A stretch of DNA of 48,593 bases from an uncultured Flavobacteriaceae bacterium (lineage in GTDB: Bacteria > Bacteroidota > Bacteroidia > Flavobacteriales > Flavobacteriaceae). Where the stretch lies: NCBI GenBank assembly GCA_937930675.1, contig CALHCC010000052.1, positions 1 to 48,593 of the forward strand. The letters are read 5' to 3'. Under the pieces are notes generated by a model that was not told the DNA's origin, did not search any database, and saw only the letters and a list, made by a program, of their open reading frames with translations. Positions 23,025-33,007 of this stretch are shown here, one piece after another; position 1 is the first letter of the stretch, and each line of letters opens with the position of its first letter. Both the position numbers and the translations under genes were made by a program.

Positions 23025-24560
23025 ATGAATAAACTATTTAAACTATTAACAGTAGGATGCCTTGGTGTAACAACGCTAATCTCTTGTGGAGATGATGCCG
23101 TTGATGGATTAGAAGGACCTCAAGGTCCACAAGGAGAAAACGGAATTGACGGTGCCGACGGTACTTCTTTATTTAGAACACTTTCTAAATTACCTTTAGG
23201 AGATGGTGTTCCAGAAATTTCTGCTTTTGATACCAATACCAATACTGTGTTTTCTACAAATGCCAATGCTCAAGAAGTAGAAGTAATTGATATTACAGAC
23301 CCCGCAAACCCTACCTTAAGTACTCCTATTGATATTACTACCTTTGGAGGAAATGTAAACAGTGTGGCTGCATTAAACGGTTTTTTAGCCATTGCTGTAG
23401 AAGCTGACCCTGCAACAGATCCTGGAAAAGTAGTTATTTTTGAAACTTCTGATTTAACCACTCCGTATGCCGAAATTACTGCTGGAGCTTTACCAGACAT
23501 GGTTACTTTTACTCCGGATGGAAAATACATTTTAGCTGCCAATGAAGGGGAACCTAACAATGAATATACTATTGACCCAAAAGGATCTATTACCTTAATA
23601 GAGGTAGCCACAAAAACAGCTTCTCAAATCTCTTTTGATGCTTTTAATAGTGAAGAAGCTGCGTTGGAAGCAGAAGGATTTAGAGTTTTTGGACCTGGTG
23701 CCGATTTAAGTACAGATGTAGAACCTGAATATATTACTGTTTCTTCGGATTCTAAAACCGCATTTATCGCCTTACAAGAAAACAACGGATTGGCTAAGTT
23801 AGACATTGCCTCTAAAACCATTACTGATATTTTTCCTTTAGGAGCTAAAGATTACAATGATTTTTATTTTGACGTAAGTGATAGAGATAATGTTTACGGA
23901 AACTTACAACAATGGAATGTTTTAAGTTACTACCAGCCTGATGCGATTGATTACTTTGAAACTAACGGAATAGGATATATTATTACTGCAAACGAAGGAG
24001 ATGCTAGAAACTATGATGGGTATTCTGAAGAAGAACGTGTAGACGATTTAACTTTAGACGAAACCGCATACGAAGATGCTGATGAGTTACAATTATCAGA
24101 AAACTTAGGACGTTTAAAAGTAACTATTGCCAACGGAGATATAGACAATGATGGAGATATCGATCAAATTTATGGATACGGTGCACGTTCTTTCTCTATT
24201 TGGGACACCAATGGTCAACAAGTTTACGATTCTGGAAACGAATTAACATTAAGAACACTTAATATATTTGGTTCTTACCCAGAAAACAGATCTGATGACA
24301 AAGGAACAGAGCCAGAAGCTGTTACTACTTTTACTTCCGGAGATCAAATCTTTGCTGTAGTTGGTTTAGAAAGAAGTGGAGATGTATTTGTGTACAATAT
24401 TACCGATGTTCATAACCCTGTTTTTATACAACGTTTAAAAAACACTTCTCCAGAAGGTTTGCTAGTAATTGATGCCGCTAACAGTCCTAACGGAAAAACA
24501 TTATTAGTAGTTTCTAATGAATTCCCTGATGATGCTACGTTAAATATCTACAGCAAATAA
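23025..24560 (+). CDS. Choice-of-anchor I-type beta-propeller lipoprotein
   Basis: Lipobox LISC; short collagen-like GLEGPQGPQGENGIDGADG; EGDARNYDGYSEEERVDDL, EPEAVTTFTSGDQIFAVVGLERSGDVFVYNI. Confidence 0.85.
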   Translation: MNKLFKLLTVGCLGVTTLISCGDDAVDGLEGPQGPQGENGIDGADGTSLFRTLSKLPLGDGVPEISAFDTNTNTVFSTNANAQEVEVIDITDPANPTLSTPIDITTFGGNVNSVAALNGFLAIAVEADPATDPGKVVIFETSDLTTPYAEITAGALPDMVTFTPDGKYILAANEGEPNNEYTIDPKGSITLIEVATKTASQISFDAFNSEEAALEAEGFRVFGPGADLSTDVEPEYITVSSDSKTAFIALQENNGLAKLDIASKTITDIFPLGAKDYNDFYFDVSDRDNVYGNLQQWNVLSYYQPDAIDYFETNGIGYIITANEGDARNYDGYSEEERVDDLTLDETAYEDADELQLSENLGRLKVTIANGDIDNDGDIDQIYGYGARSFSIWDTNGQQVYDSGNELTLRTLNIFGSYPENRSDDKGTEPEAVTTFTSGDQIFAVVGLERSGDVFVYNITDVHNPVFIQRLKNTSPEGLLVIDAANSPNGKTLLVVSNEFPDDATLNIYSK

Positions 24561-24575
24561 AATCCTAAAACATCT

Positions 24576-24612
24576 AAAAACAAAAGCCCGCCAATGGTGG
24601 GCTTTTGTTTTT
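24576..24612. terminator. Intrinsic terminator
   Basis: AAAAACAAAAGCCC-GCCAATGGT-GGGCTTTTGTTTTT. Confidence 0.9.
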
Positions 24613-24646
24613 TTATGAAACGCAATCGTAAATAATCAGTTTATTT

Positions 24647-25465
24647 TTAATATAAATACGCTGCAGTATCTATTGTTTTATAATAATTTGTATCCACCTC
24701 TTTAGCTTTTATGGTGTATTTTGAGTTTATCTTTTTCATAAAAACATTGGTTTCTAAATGCCATCCCTTAATCATTGTATTTTTAAAATGTCTATTTTTA
24801 AATGTTGGAGCAATCCAGGAAGTGAATTTTAACTCATCTGTTTCGTAAATGTATTCTACACAAGAATAGCCTAGTATTGTTTTTTTATTCCCAGTCTGTT
24901 TTAATAATTTTTCATCAAACTGAACATCTATAGGACTTTTTTCTTCGTTTTCAGATGCATCTCTAGGATAAACATTCTTGATTTTCTCACCACCTATTTC
25001 AGTTAATTCAATAATCAAATCTTTATCATCAATGGTAAATGTTTTTAACTGTTTTACTTTAAAAGCAGAAGTTCTTCCAGAATAATCACCATTTTTAGAA
25101 TTTAAGTAATTCATCATTTCTAAGGTTACGTTTTGTGACACTAAATTGTACGTTATTTTAGTATCAAAAACATAACGTCTGTCTTTAAAACTTAACACTT
25201 CTTTCTCTTGAGTACCAACATCCTCTGGAAATTTAATGACAGACTCCTTTGTAGCACTAGAAATTGCTTCTTCTTTGCTTTCTCTCTGCTCCTTTTCTAT
25301 TACAATTTCTTCTTTATTGTTTTTTCCTTTACCATAAATAACGTCGTCTAATTTTTTATCTACCGCATTTTCTACCTTTTGCCTTAATTTTTTAAATAAT
25401 TGTGCATGACTCAATGGAACAAATCCTATCATAAAAAACGGAACTAGAAATAATTTTTTCATCAT
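24647..25465 (-). CDS. Exported hypothetical protein (DUF4412-like)
   Basis: Signal peptide ending SHAQ; LFKKLRQKVENAVDKKLDD; KKTILGYSCVEYIYE typical of DUF4412-type proteins. Confidence 0.6.
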   Translation of the reverse strand: MMKKLFLVPFFMIGFVPLSHAQLFKKLRQKVENAVDKKLDDVIYGKGKNNKEEIVIEKEQRESKEEAISSATKESVIKFPEDVGTQEKEVLSFKDRRYVFDTKITYNLVSQNVTLEMMNYLNSKNGDYSGRTSAFKVKQLKTFTIDDKDLIIELTEIGGEKIKNVYPRDASENEEKSPIDVQFDEKLLKQTGNKKTILGYSCVEYIYETDELKFTSWIAPTFKNRHFKNTMIKGWHLETNVFMKKINSKYTIKAKEVDTNYYKTIDTAAYLY

Positions 25466-25591
25466 TTTGATTTTCTTTAGAAAAAATAAAATTAAAAAAT
25501 TAATTGAACCCTCTGATTTTAAAGCTAAAAACTTTAATTATAATCACTTAATAAAAACAATAAACAATTCTTTTTTTTAAATAAATAATTA

Positions 25592-25620
25592 TACTTTTGC
25601 AATCCCTTGGAGAATCCAAG
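25592..25620 (+). promoter_or_regulatory. Promoter -7 element and short leader hairpin upstream of rplM
   Basis: TACTTTTG (TAnnTTTG) at 25592-25599; CTTGG-AGAAT-CCAAG at 25606-25620. Confidence 0.5.
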
Positions 25621-25658
25621 AAGAATTATTGTTTAATTATTACAAAAACTAAGTGTAA

Positions 25659-26114
25659 ATGAACACATTAAGTTACAAAACAGTATCGGCTAACAAAGCT
25701 ACTGTAGACAAGCAGTGGGTTTTAGTAGATGCGGACGGACAAACATTGGGTCGTTTAGCTTCTAAAGTTGCAAAACTAATTAGAGGGAAGCACAAACCAA
25801 GTTTTACTCCTCACGTAGATTGTGGAGACAACGTTGTTATTATCAACGCTGAAAAAATTCAATTAACTGGAAAAAAGTGGGATGACAAAGCCTACATCCG
25901 TCATACAGGATATCCAGGAGGTCAAAGAAGTTTATCTGCTACAGAAATGTTCGAAAAAGATCCTACAAGATTAATCGAAAAAGCAGTAAAAGGAATGTTA
26001 CCTAAAAACAAATTAGGTAGTGCTCTTTACAAAAACTTATATGTTTATGCTGGTGCAGAGCATGCTCAAGAAGCTCAACAACCAACAGCTATTAACTTAA
26101 ACGACCTTAAATAA
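25659..26114 (+). CDS. rplM: 50S ribosomal protein L13
   Basis: VLVDADGQTLGRLASKVAKLIRGKHKPSFTPHVDCGD; followed by rpsI. Confidence 0.98.
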   Translation: MNTLSYKTVSANKATVDKQWVLVDADGQTLGRLASKVAKLIRGKHKPSFTPHVDCGDNVVIINAEKIQLTGKKWDDKAYIRHTGYPGGQRSLSATEMFEKDPTRLIEKAVKGMLPKNKLGSALYKNLYVYAGAEHAQEAQQPTAINLNDLK

Positions 26115-26116
26115 TT

Positions 26117-26503
26117 ATGGAAACTATTCACAAAATTGGTAGACGTAAAACTGCCGTAGCAAGAGTATATGTTTCTGAAGGAGAAGGAAACATTACAATT
26201 AATGGTAAAGAGTTAACCAACTACTTTACTACAGGTACTTTACAATATAAAGTAAAACAAGCATTATTATTAACAGAAAACTTAGAGTCTTTTAACATTA
26301 CTGTAAATGTATTTGGAGGAGGAGTTACTGGACAAGCTGAAGCTATCCGTTTAGCAATCTCTAGAGCTTTATGTGAAATTGATGCAGAAAACAGAAGTGT
26401 GTTAAAACCAGAAGGATTGTTAACTCGTGATCCTAGAATGGTTGAACGTAAGAAATTTGGTCAAAAGAAAGCAAGAAAGAAGTTCCAATTCTCAAAGCGT
26501 TAA
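26117..26503 (+). CDS. rpsI: 30S ribosomal protein S9
   Basis: IGRRKTAVARVYV...KKFGQKKARKKFQFSKR. Confidence 0.98.
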   Translation: METIHKIGRRKTAVARVYVSEGEGNITINGKELTNYFTTGTLQYKVKQALLLTENLESFNITVNVFGGGVTGQAEAIRLAISRALCEIDAENRSVLKPEGLLTRDPRMVERKKFGQKKARKKFQFSKR

Positions 26504-26533
26504 TCTTTTACAATTATTTAATAAAATTAATCG

Positions 26534-26605
26534 ATTGTTTAGCAAAAATAGTAGAGACTTCTACACAGAACTACTCTTCTATTGCTAACATAACATCTAA
26601 ACAAT
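26534..26605 (+). promoter_or_regulatory. Structured leader upstream of rpsB (candidate S2 autoregulatory element)
   Basis: Nested, partly competing inverted repeats: ATTGTTTAG (26534)/CTAAACAAT (26597) and TTAGCAA (26539)/TTGCTAA (26582), inner hairpin GTAGA-GACT-TCTAC. Confidence 0.5.
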
Positions 26606-26615
26606 AAACCATATT

Positions 26616-27359
26616 ATGGCAAATATTCAAGAATTATTAGAAGCTGGTGTACACTTTGGACACTTAACAAGAAAGTGGAATCCAAGTATGGCTCCTTTCA
26701 TCTACACAGAAAAAAATGGAGTTCACATCATCGATTTATACAAAACTTCAGCTAAAATTGACGAAGCATCTGTTGCTTTAGAAAAAATTGCTGCATCAGG
26801 AAGAAAAATCTTATTTGTTGCAACAAAAAAACAAGCAAAAGATATCGTTGCAGAAAAAGCTGGAGCTGTAAACATGCCTTACATCACAGAAAGATGGCCA
26901 GGGGGTATGTTAACGAACTTTGTTACTATCCGTAAAGCTGTTAAAAAAATGGCTCAGATTGATAGAATGAAGACTGATGGATCTTTTGATGCATTATCTA
27001 AAAGAGAAAAATTACAAATTGACCGTCAAAGAGCTAAATTAGAAAAGAACTTAGGTTCTATTTCTGACATGACTCGTTTACCAGGTGCTTTATTTGTAAT
27101 TGATGTTAAAAAAGAACACATTGCTGTTGCAGAGGCTAAGAAATTAAACATTCCTGTATTTGCTATGGTAGATACAAACTCTGATCCTAGCCCAATAGAC
27201 TTCGTAATTCCATCTAACGATGATGCTTCAAAATCTATTGACAAAATTTTAACACTTACTACAGAAGCAGTTGCTAAAGGATTAAGTGAAAGAAAGGCAG
27301 GTAAAGAAACAGCTCCTGCTGCTGAAGCTCCAAAAGAGACTACAGAAGAAGCTAAATAA
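26616..27359 (+). CDS. rpsB: 30S ribosomal protein S2
   Basis: LLEAGVHFGHLTRKWNPSMAPFIYTEKNGVHIIDL, ERWPGGMLTNF. Confidence 0.98.
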   Translation: MANIQELLEAGVHFGHLTRKWNPSMAPFIYTEKNGVHIIDLYKTSAKIDEASVALEKIAASGRKILFVATKKQAKDIVAEKAGAVNMPYITERWPGGMLTNFVTIRKAVKKMAQIDRMKTDGSFDALSKREKLQIDRQRAKLEKNLGSISDMTRLPGALFVIDVKKEHIAVAEAKKLNIPVFAMVDTNSDPSPIDFVIPSNDDASKSIDKILTLTTEAVAKGLSERKAGKETAPAAEAPKETTEEAK

Positions 27360-27378
27360 TCACACAAAATTAACATGC

Positions 27379-27411
27379 AACGGTACAAATCTTTTATATT
27401 TTTGTACCGTT
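27379..27411 (+). terminator. Hairpin between rpsB and tsf (attenuator/terminator or promoter-overlapping structure)
   Basis: AACGGTACAAA/TTTGTACCGTT 11-bp perfect arms; TATTTTTG (27397-27404) fits TAnnTTTG. Confidence 0.55.
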
Positions 27412-27442
27412 CATTTTTATAAAAACTTTAAAAAATAATACT

Positions 27443-28408
27443 ATGGCAGATATTAAGGCAGCTGACGTGATGAAATTAAGAAAATCATCAGGAGCTGGAA
27501 TGATGGACTGTAAAAAAGCTTTGATCGAAGCTGAAGGAGATTTTGATAAAGCGGTTGATGTTTTACGTAAAAGAGGTCAAAAAATGGCAGCAAAAAGAGC
27601 AGACCGTGAGTCTAGTGAAGGTGCTGCTATCTCAGTTGTAAACGATGACAAAACAGCAGGAGTTTCTATCGTATTAGGATGTGAAACTGACTTTGTTGGT
27701 AAAAACGATGATTTTGTTGCTTTAGCAAAAAGCTTAGCAGCGCATGCATTAAACTTTAAAACAAAAGAAGAATTTTTAGCTTCTGAGTACGAAGGTTTAA
27801 CTGTTGCTGATAAATTGGTAGAACAAACAGGAGTTGTTGGTGAGAAATTACAAATTAACGACTTTACAAGAGTTGAAGCTACTTTTGTAGGTTCTTACAT
27901 TCACGTAGGGAACAAAATTGCTTCTTTAGTTGGTTTGTCAGAAGCTATTGATGGTGCAGATACTTTATCTAGAGATATCGCTATGCAAGTTGCTTCTATG
28001 GGAGCTACTTCTTTATCTTACAAAGATTTTGATCCTGCATTTGTTGCTGCAGAAACAGAAGCAAGAATTGCTGCTATTGAAAAAGACAATATTGAATTAG
28101 GAAGATTAGGGAAAACATTAAAAAATGTTCCTCAATTTATCTCTAAGTCTCAATTAACAGAAGAAGTTTTAGCGAAGGCTGAAGAAGCTGCGAAAGCTGA
28201 ATTAGCAGCTGAAGGAAAACCAGAAAAAATCTGGGATAGAATTTTACCAGGAAAAATGGAAAGATTCATTTCTGACAACACTACTTTAGACCAAGAACAA
28301 TGTTTATTGGATCAGAACTTTATTAAAGACGAAAAGAAAACTGTTGCAGAATATGTAGCAGCTTCTAATGTTGAAGTTACTGCTTTTACAAGAGTATCTT
28401 TAGGATAA
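27443..28408 (+). CDS. tsf: Elongation factor Ts
   Basis: VMKLRKSSGAGMMDCKKALIEAEGDFDKAVDVLRKRG; CETDFVGKNDDF. Confidence 0.98.
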   Translation: MADIKAADVMKLRKSSGAGMMDCKKALIEAEGDFDKAVDVLRKRGQKMAAKRADRESSEGAAISVVNDDKTAGVSIVLGCETDFVGKNDDFVALAKSLAAHALNFKTKEEFLASEYEGLTVADKLVEQTGVVGEKLQINDFTRVEATFVGSYIHVGNKIASLVGLSEAIDGADTLSRDIAMQVASMGATSLSYKDFDPAFVAAETEARIAAIEKDNIELGRLGKTLKNVPQFISKSQLTEEVLAKAEEAAKAELAAEGKPEKIWDRILPGKMERFISDNTTLDQEQCLLDQNFIKDEKKTVAEYVAASNVEVTAFTRVSLG

Positions 28409-28428
28409 TAAAATTCCGAAATATCTAT

Positions 28429-28464
28429 AAAAAAACCTTTCATACTATTATGAAAGGTTTTTTT
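28429..28464. terminator. Intrinsic terminator after tsf
   Basis: AAAAAAACCTTTCATA-CTAT-TATGAAAGGTTTTTTT. Confidence 0.92.
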
Positions 28465-28524
28465 ATTTCCGTAATTCTTTTTAGAAAACATCAATTTAGT
28501 TTCTCTAATTTTAGCTCAAAATTT

Positions 28525-28532
28525 TATATTTG
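28525..28532 (+). promoter_or_regulatory. Bacteroidota-type -7 promoter element upstream of pyrH
   Basis: TATATTTG, 20 bp before the pyrH ATG. Confidence 0.55.
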
Positions 28533-28551
28533 CACAACCTAACTAACAACT

Positions 28552-29262
28552 ATGCAATACAAAAGAATATTATTAAAATTAAGTGGAGAAGCCTTAATGG
28601 GTGATAACCAATATGGTATTGACCCTAAAAGATTGGCAGAATATGCAGAAGAAATTAAAACAGCTGTAGATACAGGCTTAGAAATTGCAATTGTTATTGG
28701 TGGGGGAAACATTTTTAGAGGTGTTTCCGGTGCTGCACAAGGAATGGATAGAGTTCAAGGAGATTATATGGGAATGTTAGCCACCTGTATTAACGGAATG
28801 GCTTTACAAAGTGCTATAGAAGCTGTAGGAGTACAAACAAGATTGTTAACTGCTATTAAAATGGAGGAAATCGCAGAACCTTTCATTAAAAGAAGAGCCG
28901 TTAGACACTTAGAAAAGGGAAGAGTGGTTATTTTTGGAGCAGGTACAGGAAACCCATACTTTACAACAGATACTGCTTCTGTATTAAGAGCTATTGAAAT
29001 ACAAGCCGATGCCATTTTAAAAGGAACTCGTGTAGATGGAATTTACACTGCAGATCCAGAGAAAGATGCTACAGCAACTAAATTCGATACCATTTCTTAC
29101 CGAGATGTTTTAAACAAAGGGTTAAAAGTAATGGACTCTACTGCATTTACACTTAGTGAAGAAAACAGTTTACCTATTTTAGTGTTTGATATGAATACCA
29201 AAGGAAATCTTCAAAAACTAATACAAGGAGAAAATATAGGAACGATAGTTACAGATAAATAA
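28552..29262 (+). CDS. pyrH: UMP kinase
   Basis: [43 protein letters not shown]. Confidence 0.98.
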   Translation: MQYKRILLKLSGEALMGDNQYGIDPKRLAEYAEEIKTAVDTGLEIAIVIGGGNIFRGVSGAAQGMDRVQGDYMGMLATCINGMALQSAIEAVGVQTRLLTAIKMEEIAEPFIKRRAVRHLEKGRVVIFGAGTGNPYFTTDTASVLRAIEIQADAILKGTRVDGIYTADPEKDATATKFDTISYRDVLNKGLKVMDSTAFTLSEENSLPILVFDMNTKGNLQKLIQGENIGTIVTDK

Positions 29263-29271
29263 TATATTAAG

Positions 29272-29826
29272 ATGAACGAAGAAGTTACATTTATTATAGA
29301 CAGCACAAAAGAGGGAATGGATGCTGCCATTGCTCACTTAATTAAAGAATTTGGAAATATTAGAGCAGGAAAAGCAAGTCCTTCTATGTTAGGGAGTGTG
29401 ATGGTAGATTATTATGGTTCTCAAACACCATTAAGTCAAGTTGCCAATGTAAATACTACAGATGCACAAACCATTACCGTACAACCTTGGGAAAAAAATA
29501 TGATTCCAGAAATTGAAAAAGGAATTCTATTATCTAACCTAGGTTTTAATCCTATGAACAACGGAGAAAGCATTATTATTAATGTCCCTGCGTTAACAGA
29601 AGAAAGACGTAAGGAATTATCTAAAACAGCTAAATCAGAAGCAGAGCATGCTAAGGTAAGTATCCGAAACATTCGAAGAGATTCTAATAACGATATTAAA
29701 AAAACAGAAGTTTCTGATGACGAGAAAAAAGCAGCAGAAGCAGATGTACAAGATTTAACAGATCAATTCATCAAAAAAATAGACGAATTGTACACGGTTA
29801 AGGATGCAGAAATTATGAAAGTATAA
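29272..29826 (+). CDS. frr: Ribosome recycling factor
   Basis: IRAGKASPSML, VDYYGSQTPLSQVANV, PALTEERRKEL, IRNIRRDSN. Confidence 0.98.
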   Translation: MNEEVTFIIDSTKEGMDAAIAHLIKEFGNIRAGKASPSMLGSVMVDYYGSQTPLSQVANVNTTDAQTITVQPWEKNMIPEIEKGILLSNLGFNPMNNGESIIINVPALTEERRKELSKTAKSEAEHAKVSIRNIRRDSNNDIKKTEVSDDEKKAAEADVQDLTDQFIKKIDELYTVKDAEIMKV

Positions 29827-29857
29827 TTTTTAACAACCTATTTTACAATACAACTAA

Positions 29858-29903
29858 AAAAGCTATCTAACTAACGTATTTATTACTAAATTAGATAGCT
29901 TTT
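29858..29903 (+). terminator. Intrinsic terminator after frr
   Basis: AAAAGCTATCTAA ... TTAGATAGCTTTT. Confidence 0.8.
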
Positions 29904-29932
29904 AACATCACTACTATTTCCCATTACATCAG

Positions 29933-32257
29933 ATGAAATTTTGGAACCGATTAGCTAGAACTATTTTAACAAACAGAATTAGCACGCTTATATTTATTCT
30001 ACTTGTCACTACGCTACTAGCTTTTCAGTTTAAAAATGTACAGTTTTCGTATTCAGAAGCAAATCTTTTACCAGAAGATCATCCAGTAAATTTAGAATAT
30101 ACTGAGTTCCTTTCTATTTTTGGAGAAGAAGGAAATTTATTAGTCCTAGCTGTTCAAGACAAAACAGTACTTAAAGATGCTCAAAAATTTAACAATTGGC
30201 TACAATTAGCAGAGGATATAGCCAATTTTAAAGACGAAATTGAAGGTGTTATTTCTTTTAAAAACATCAAAGAGCTTAAAAAGAACACTACATTACAAAA
30301 ATTTGAATTACGTCCGTTATTCAAAAAAAGCACCTTTCAACAAAAAGAAATTGATAGTATTAGAACTCACATCTTTAACAATCTTCCTTTTTACGATAAT
30401 ATTCTTTACAACAAAAAATCGGAAACACTACAAACTATTGTTTACATAGACAAAGAAGTTGTAAATACTAAAAAGCGATCGGATTTTATTAAAAACAGTT
30501 TTAATCCTTTAATCGAAAAATTTAATAAAGAGAACAACGTACAAGTTAGAGTCTCTGGAATGCCTTATGTTAGAAGCATGAATGCGGCTAGTGTAAAATC
30601 TGAAATGGGAATGTTTGTAATTCTAGGACTTGGAGTTACAGGGCTTATCTTCTTTTTATTTTTCCGTTCTTTAAGAGCTACTGCCATTACTTTAAGTGTG
30701 GTTATTATAGGTGTATTATGGTCTTTTGGCTTTATTGGTTTGTTTGATTATAGAATTTCTATTCTTACCGCTTTAATTCCTCCTTTAATTATTGTGATTG
30801 GAGTGCCTAATGCCATCTTTTTAATTCATAAATACCAACAAGAAATATACAAACACGGTAACAAAGTAAAAGCACTGCAAAGAGTAATTACCAAAGTAGG
30901 GAATGCTACATTAATGACCAATGTAACTACTGCTGCAGGTTTTGCTACCTTTATTTTTACCAAAAGTCAAATCCTTAAAGAGTTTGGAGTGATTGCTTCT
31001 GTAAGTATTTTAGGAATTTTTGTATTGTCTATCTGCCTAATTCCTATTCTATATAGTTTTATGGCCATTCCTAAAGCCAAGCATTTAAAACATTTACAAA
31101 TGAAATGGGCAGAAGGAATTATTATAGGAATGACCCAAATTGTTCGCAACAAAAAATCATACGTTTACGGTATTACAGCCTTAATTGCCGTTATTGCTTT
31201 TTGGGGAAGTAATCAAATAAAAGTATCTGGAAGCTTAATAGAAGACATGTCTAAAAAAACACAGTTTTATAAGGATATTGTTTTCTTTGAAAAAGAATTT
31301 GGAGGGATTCTACCTTTAGAAATTCTATTAGATACTAAAAAAGAAAAGGGAGTGATGAAACTATCTACTCTAAAGCGTATTGAAAAACTAGAAGATGAAA
31401 TTCTAAAAATCCCTGAACTTTCTAAACCCATGTCGGTAAACAATTTGGTAAAGTATTCCAAACAAGCTTTTTACAACGGAAATTCAGACTACTACGCACT
31501 GCCTACCTCACAAGAAAAAAACTTTATTTTAAGTTATGCTAAAAATTCTGGAGGAGATCAGAATGCGTTAAACAATATGGTAGATAAAACAGGAAGATAT
31601 GCTCGTATTACTACCTTTATGAAAGACATTGGAACGGAAAGAATGGAACAAATTTTACACCGTTTACAAAGTGTAATTGACAAACATTTTCCTAGTAAAA
31701 AATACGCGGCAAGCATGACAGGAAAAGCCTTGGTTTTTGTAAAAGGAACCAATTATTTAATTGACAATTTAACCATATCCTTAGGCTTAGCTATTTTGCT
31801 AATTTCTTTATTTATAGGAATGTTATTTAAAGACTATAAAATGGTTTTAATTTCTTTAGTTCCTAACCTTTTCCCTTTAATTTTAACAGCTGGAATTATG
31901 GGATTTTTAGGTATTCCTTTAAAACCTTCTACCATTTTAGTATTTAGTATTGCTTTTGGAATTTCTGTGGACGATACCATTCATTTTTTAGCCAAATACA
32001 GACAAGAATTACAATGTAGCAACGGAGATATTAGAGCTTCTGTTTTTAAGGCTTTAAAAGAAACAGGAATTAGTATGTTCTATACCTCTATTGTGTTATT
32101 TTTTGGTTTTCTAGTGTTTATTATTTCTAGTTTTGGAGGTACAAAAGCACTGGGTGGTTTGGTTTCTATCACTTTATTATTTGCGATGATCTCTAACCTA
32201 ATTATTTTACCTTCCTTATTACTTTCTTTTGAAAAGAGTATGCGTAAAGGTGAATAG
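29933..32257 (+). CDS. MMPL/RND-superfamily exporter (sterol-sensing-domain-like TM repeats)
   Basis: 774 aa; two TM blocks with PPLIIVIGVPNAIFLIHKY and FSIAFGISVDDTIHFLAKYR. Confidence 0.9.
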   Translation: MKFWNRLARTILTNRISTLIFILLVTTLLAFQFKNVQFSYSEANLLPEDHPVNLEYTEFLSIFGEEGNLLVLAVQDKTVLKDAQKFNNWLQLAEDIANFKDEIEGVISFKNIKELKKNTTLQKFELRPLFKKSTFQQKEIDSIRTHIFNNLPFYDNILYNKKSETLQTIVYIDKEVVNTKKRSDFIKNSFNPLIEKFNKENNVQVRVSGMPYVRSMNAASVKSEMGMFVILGLGVTGLIFFLFFRSLRATAITLSVVIIGVLWSFGFIGLFDYRISILTALIPPLIIVIGVPNAIFLIHKYQQEIYKHGNKVKALQRVITKVGNATLMTNVTTAAGFATFIFTKSQILKEFGVIASVSILGIFVLSICLIPILYSFMAIPKAKHLKHLQMKWAEGIIIGMTQIVRNKKSYVYGITALIAVIAFWGSNQIKVSGSLIEDMSKKTQFYKDIVFFEKEFGGILPLEILLDTKKEKGVMKLSTLKRIEKLEDEILKIPELSKPMSVNNLVKYSKQAFYNGNSDYYALPTSQEKNFILSYAKNSGGDQNALNNMVDKTGRYARITTFMKDIGTERMEQILHRLQSVIDKHFPSKKYAASMTGKALVFVKGTNYLIDNLTISLGLAILLISLFIGMLFKDYKMVLISLVPNLFPLILTAGIMGFLGIPLKPSTILVFSIAFGISVDDTIHFLAKYRQELQCSNGDIRASVFKALKETGISMFYTSIVLFFGFLVFIISSFGGTKALGGLVSITLLFAMISNLIILPSLLLSFEKSMRKGE

Positions 32258-32287
32258 TTTAGAGATACTTCATTAATATCAAATTAA

Positions 32288-32836
32288 ATGAAACAATTAA
32301 TCTTAATTTTACTAACTATTGGAGTCTTTTATTCTTGTTCGCATTTAAAACACTTTGAAAAAAACACATATACTCCCATTTTTCTTAAAAGCCTTCAGCA
32401 AATAAATGGAGATTATAAATTAAAAGGAAAAACAGGGGCTAGTTTAACAAACTTACTAGAATTCAATACCAAAATTAACTTTACTAATCATAAAATTGAC
32501 TCAACCTACTTTGTAAGATTAACTGCATTAACAAATCAAAAAATAGAAGCGACTCTTTACCATCAAAATAAAATAGTAGAAACAAAGACTCTAAAAGGAA
32601 AACTTGAAAACAACTATTTTTCGCTAAAACATTCTTTTAAGTTTAAAATTATCTATTTACTCATTAATGGTTTTAGTAGCAGTAAAACCAGATTTGGTAT
32701 TTCATCTAATGGAAATTTAATCCTTGATAATAACCATAGTGGTTGTGCTACATTAGTTATATTTCCTTTCGCTTGTGGCGGATGCCTTTCTAAAGAATGT
32801 GGAGTATATGGTATAGAATATGAAAAGATTAATTGA
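32288..32836 (+). CDS. Hypothetical lipoprotein
   Basis: Lipobox FYSCSH; Cys-rich C-terminus CATLVIFPFACGGCLSKECG. Confidence 0.6.
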   Translation: MKQLILILLTIGVFYSCSHLKHFEKNTYTPIFLKSLQQINGDYKLKGKTGASLTNLLEFNTKINFTNHKIDSTYFVRLTALTNQKIEATLYHQNKIVETKTLKGKLENNYFSLKHSFKFKIIYLLINGFSSSKTRFGISSNGNLILDNNHSGCATLVIFPFACGGCLSKECGVYGIEYEKIN

Positions 32837-33007
32837 TAAAAATTTTAATCTAGAACATTAAAAAGAAAAGTAATTACTTATACTTTCATGGTAAACGTAT
32901 TATCTTATATATCTCCATTTTCAGAGATCCCATTCTCTTAGATAAAATTCATCTAACAACTTTTCGAGTATCAATTTTATTTTTTTTCATATTATAAAAC
33001 ACAGCAT

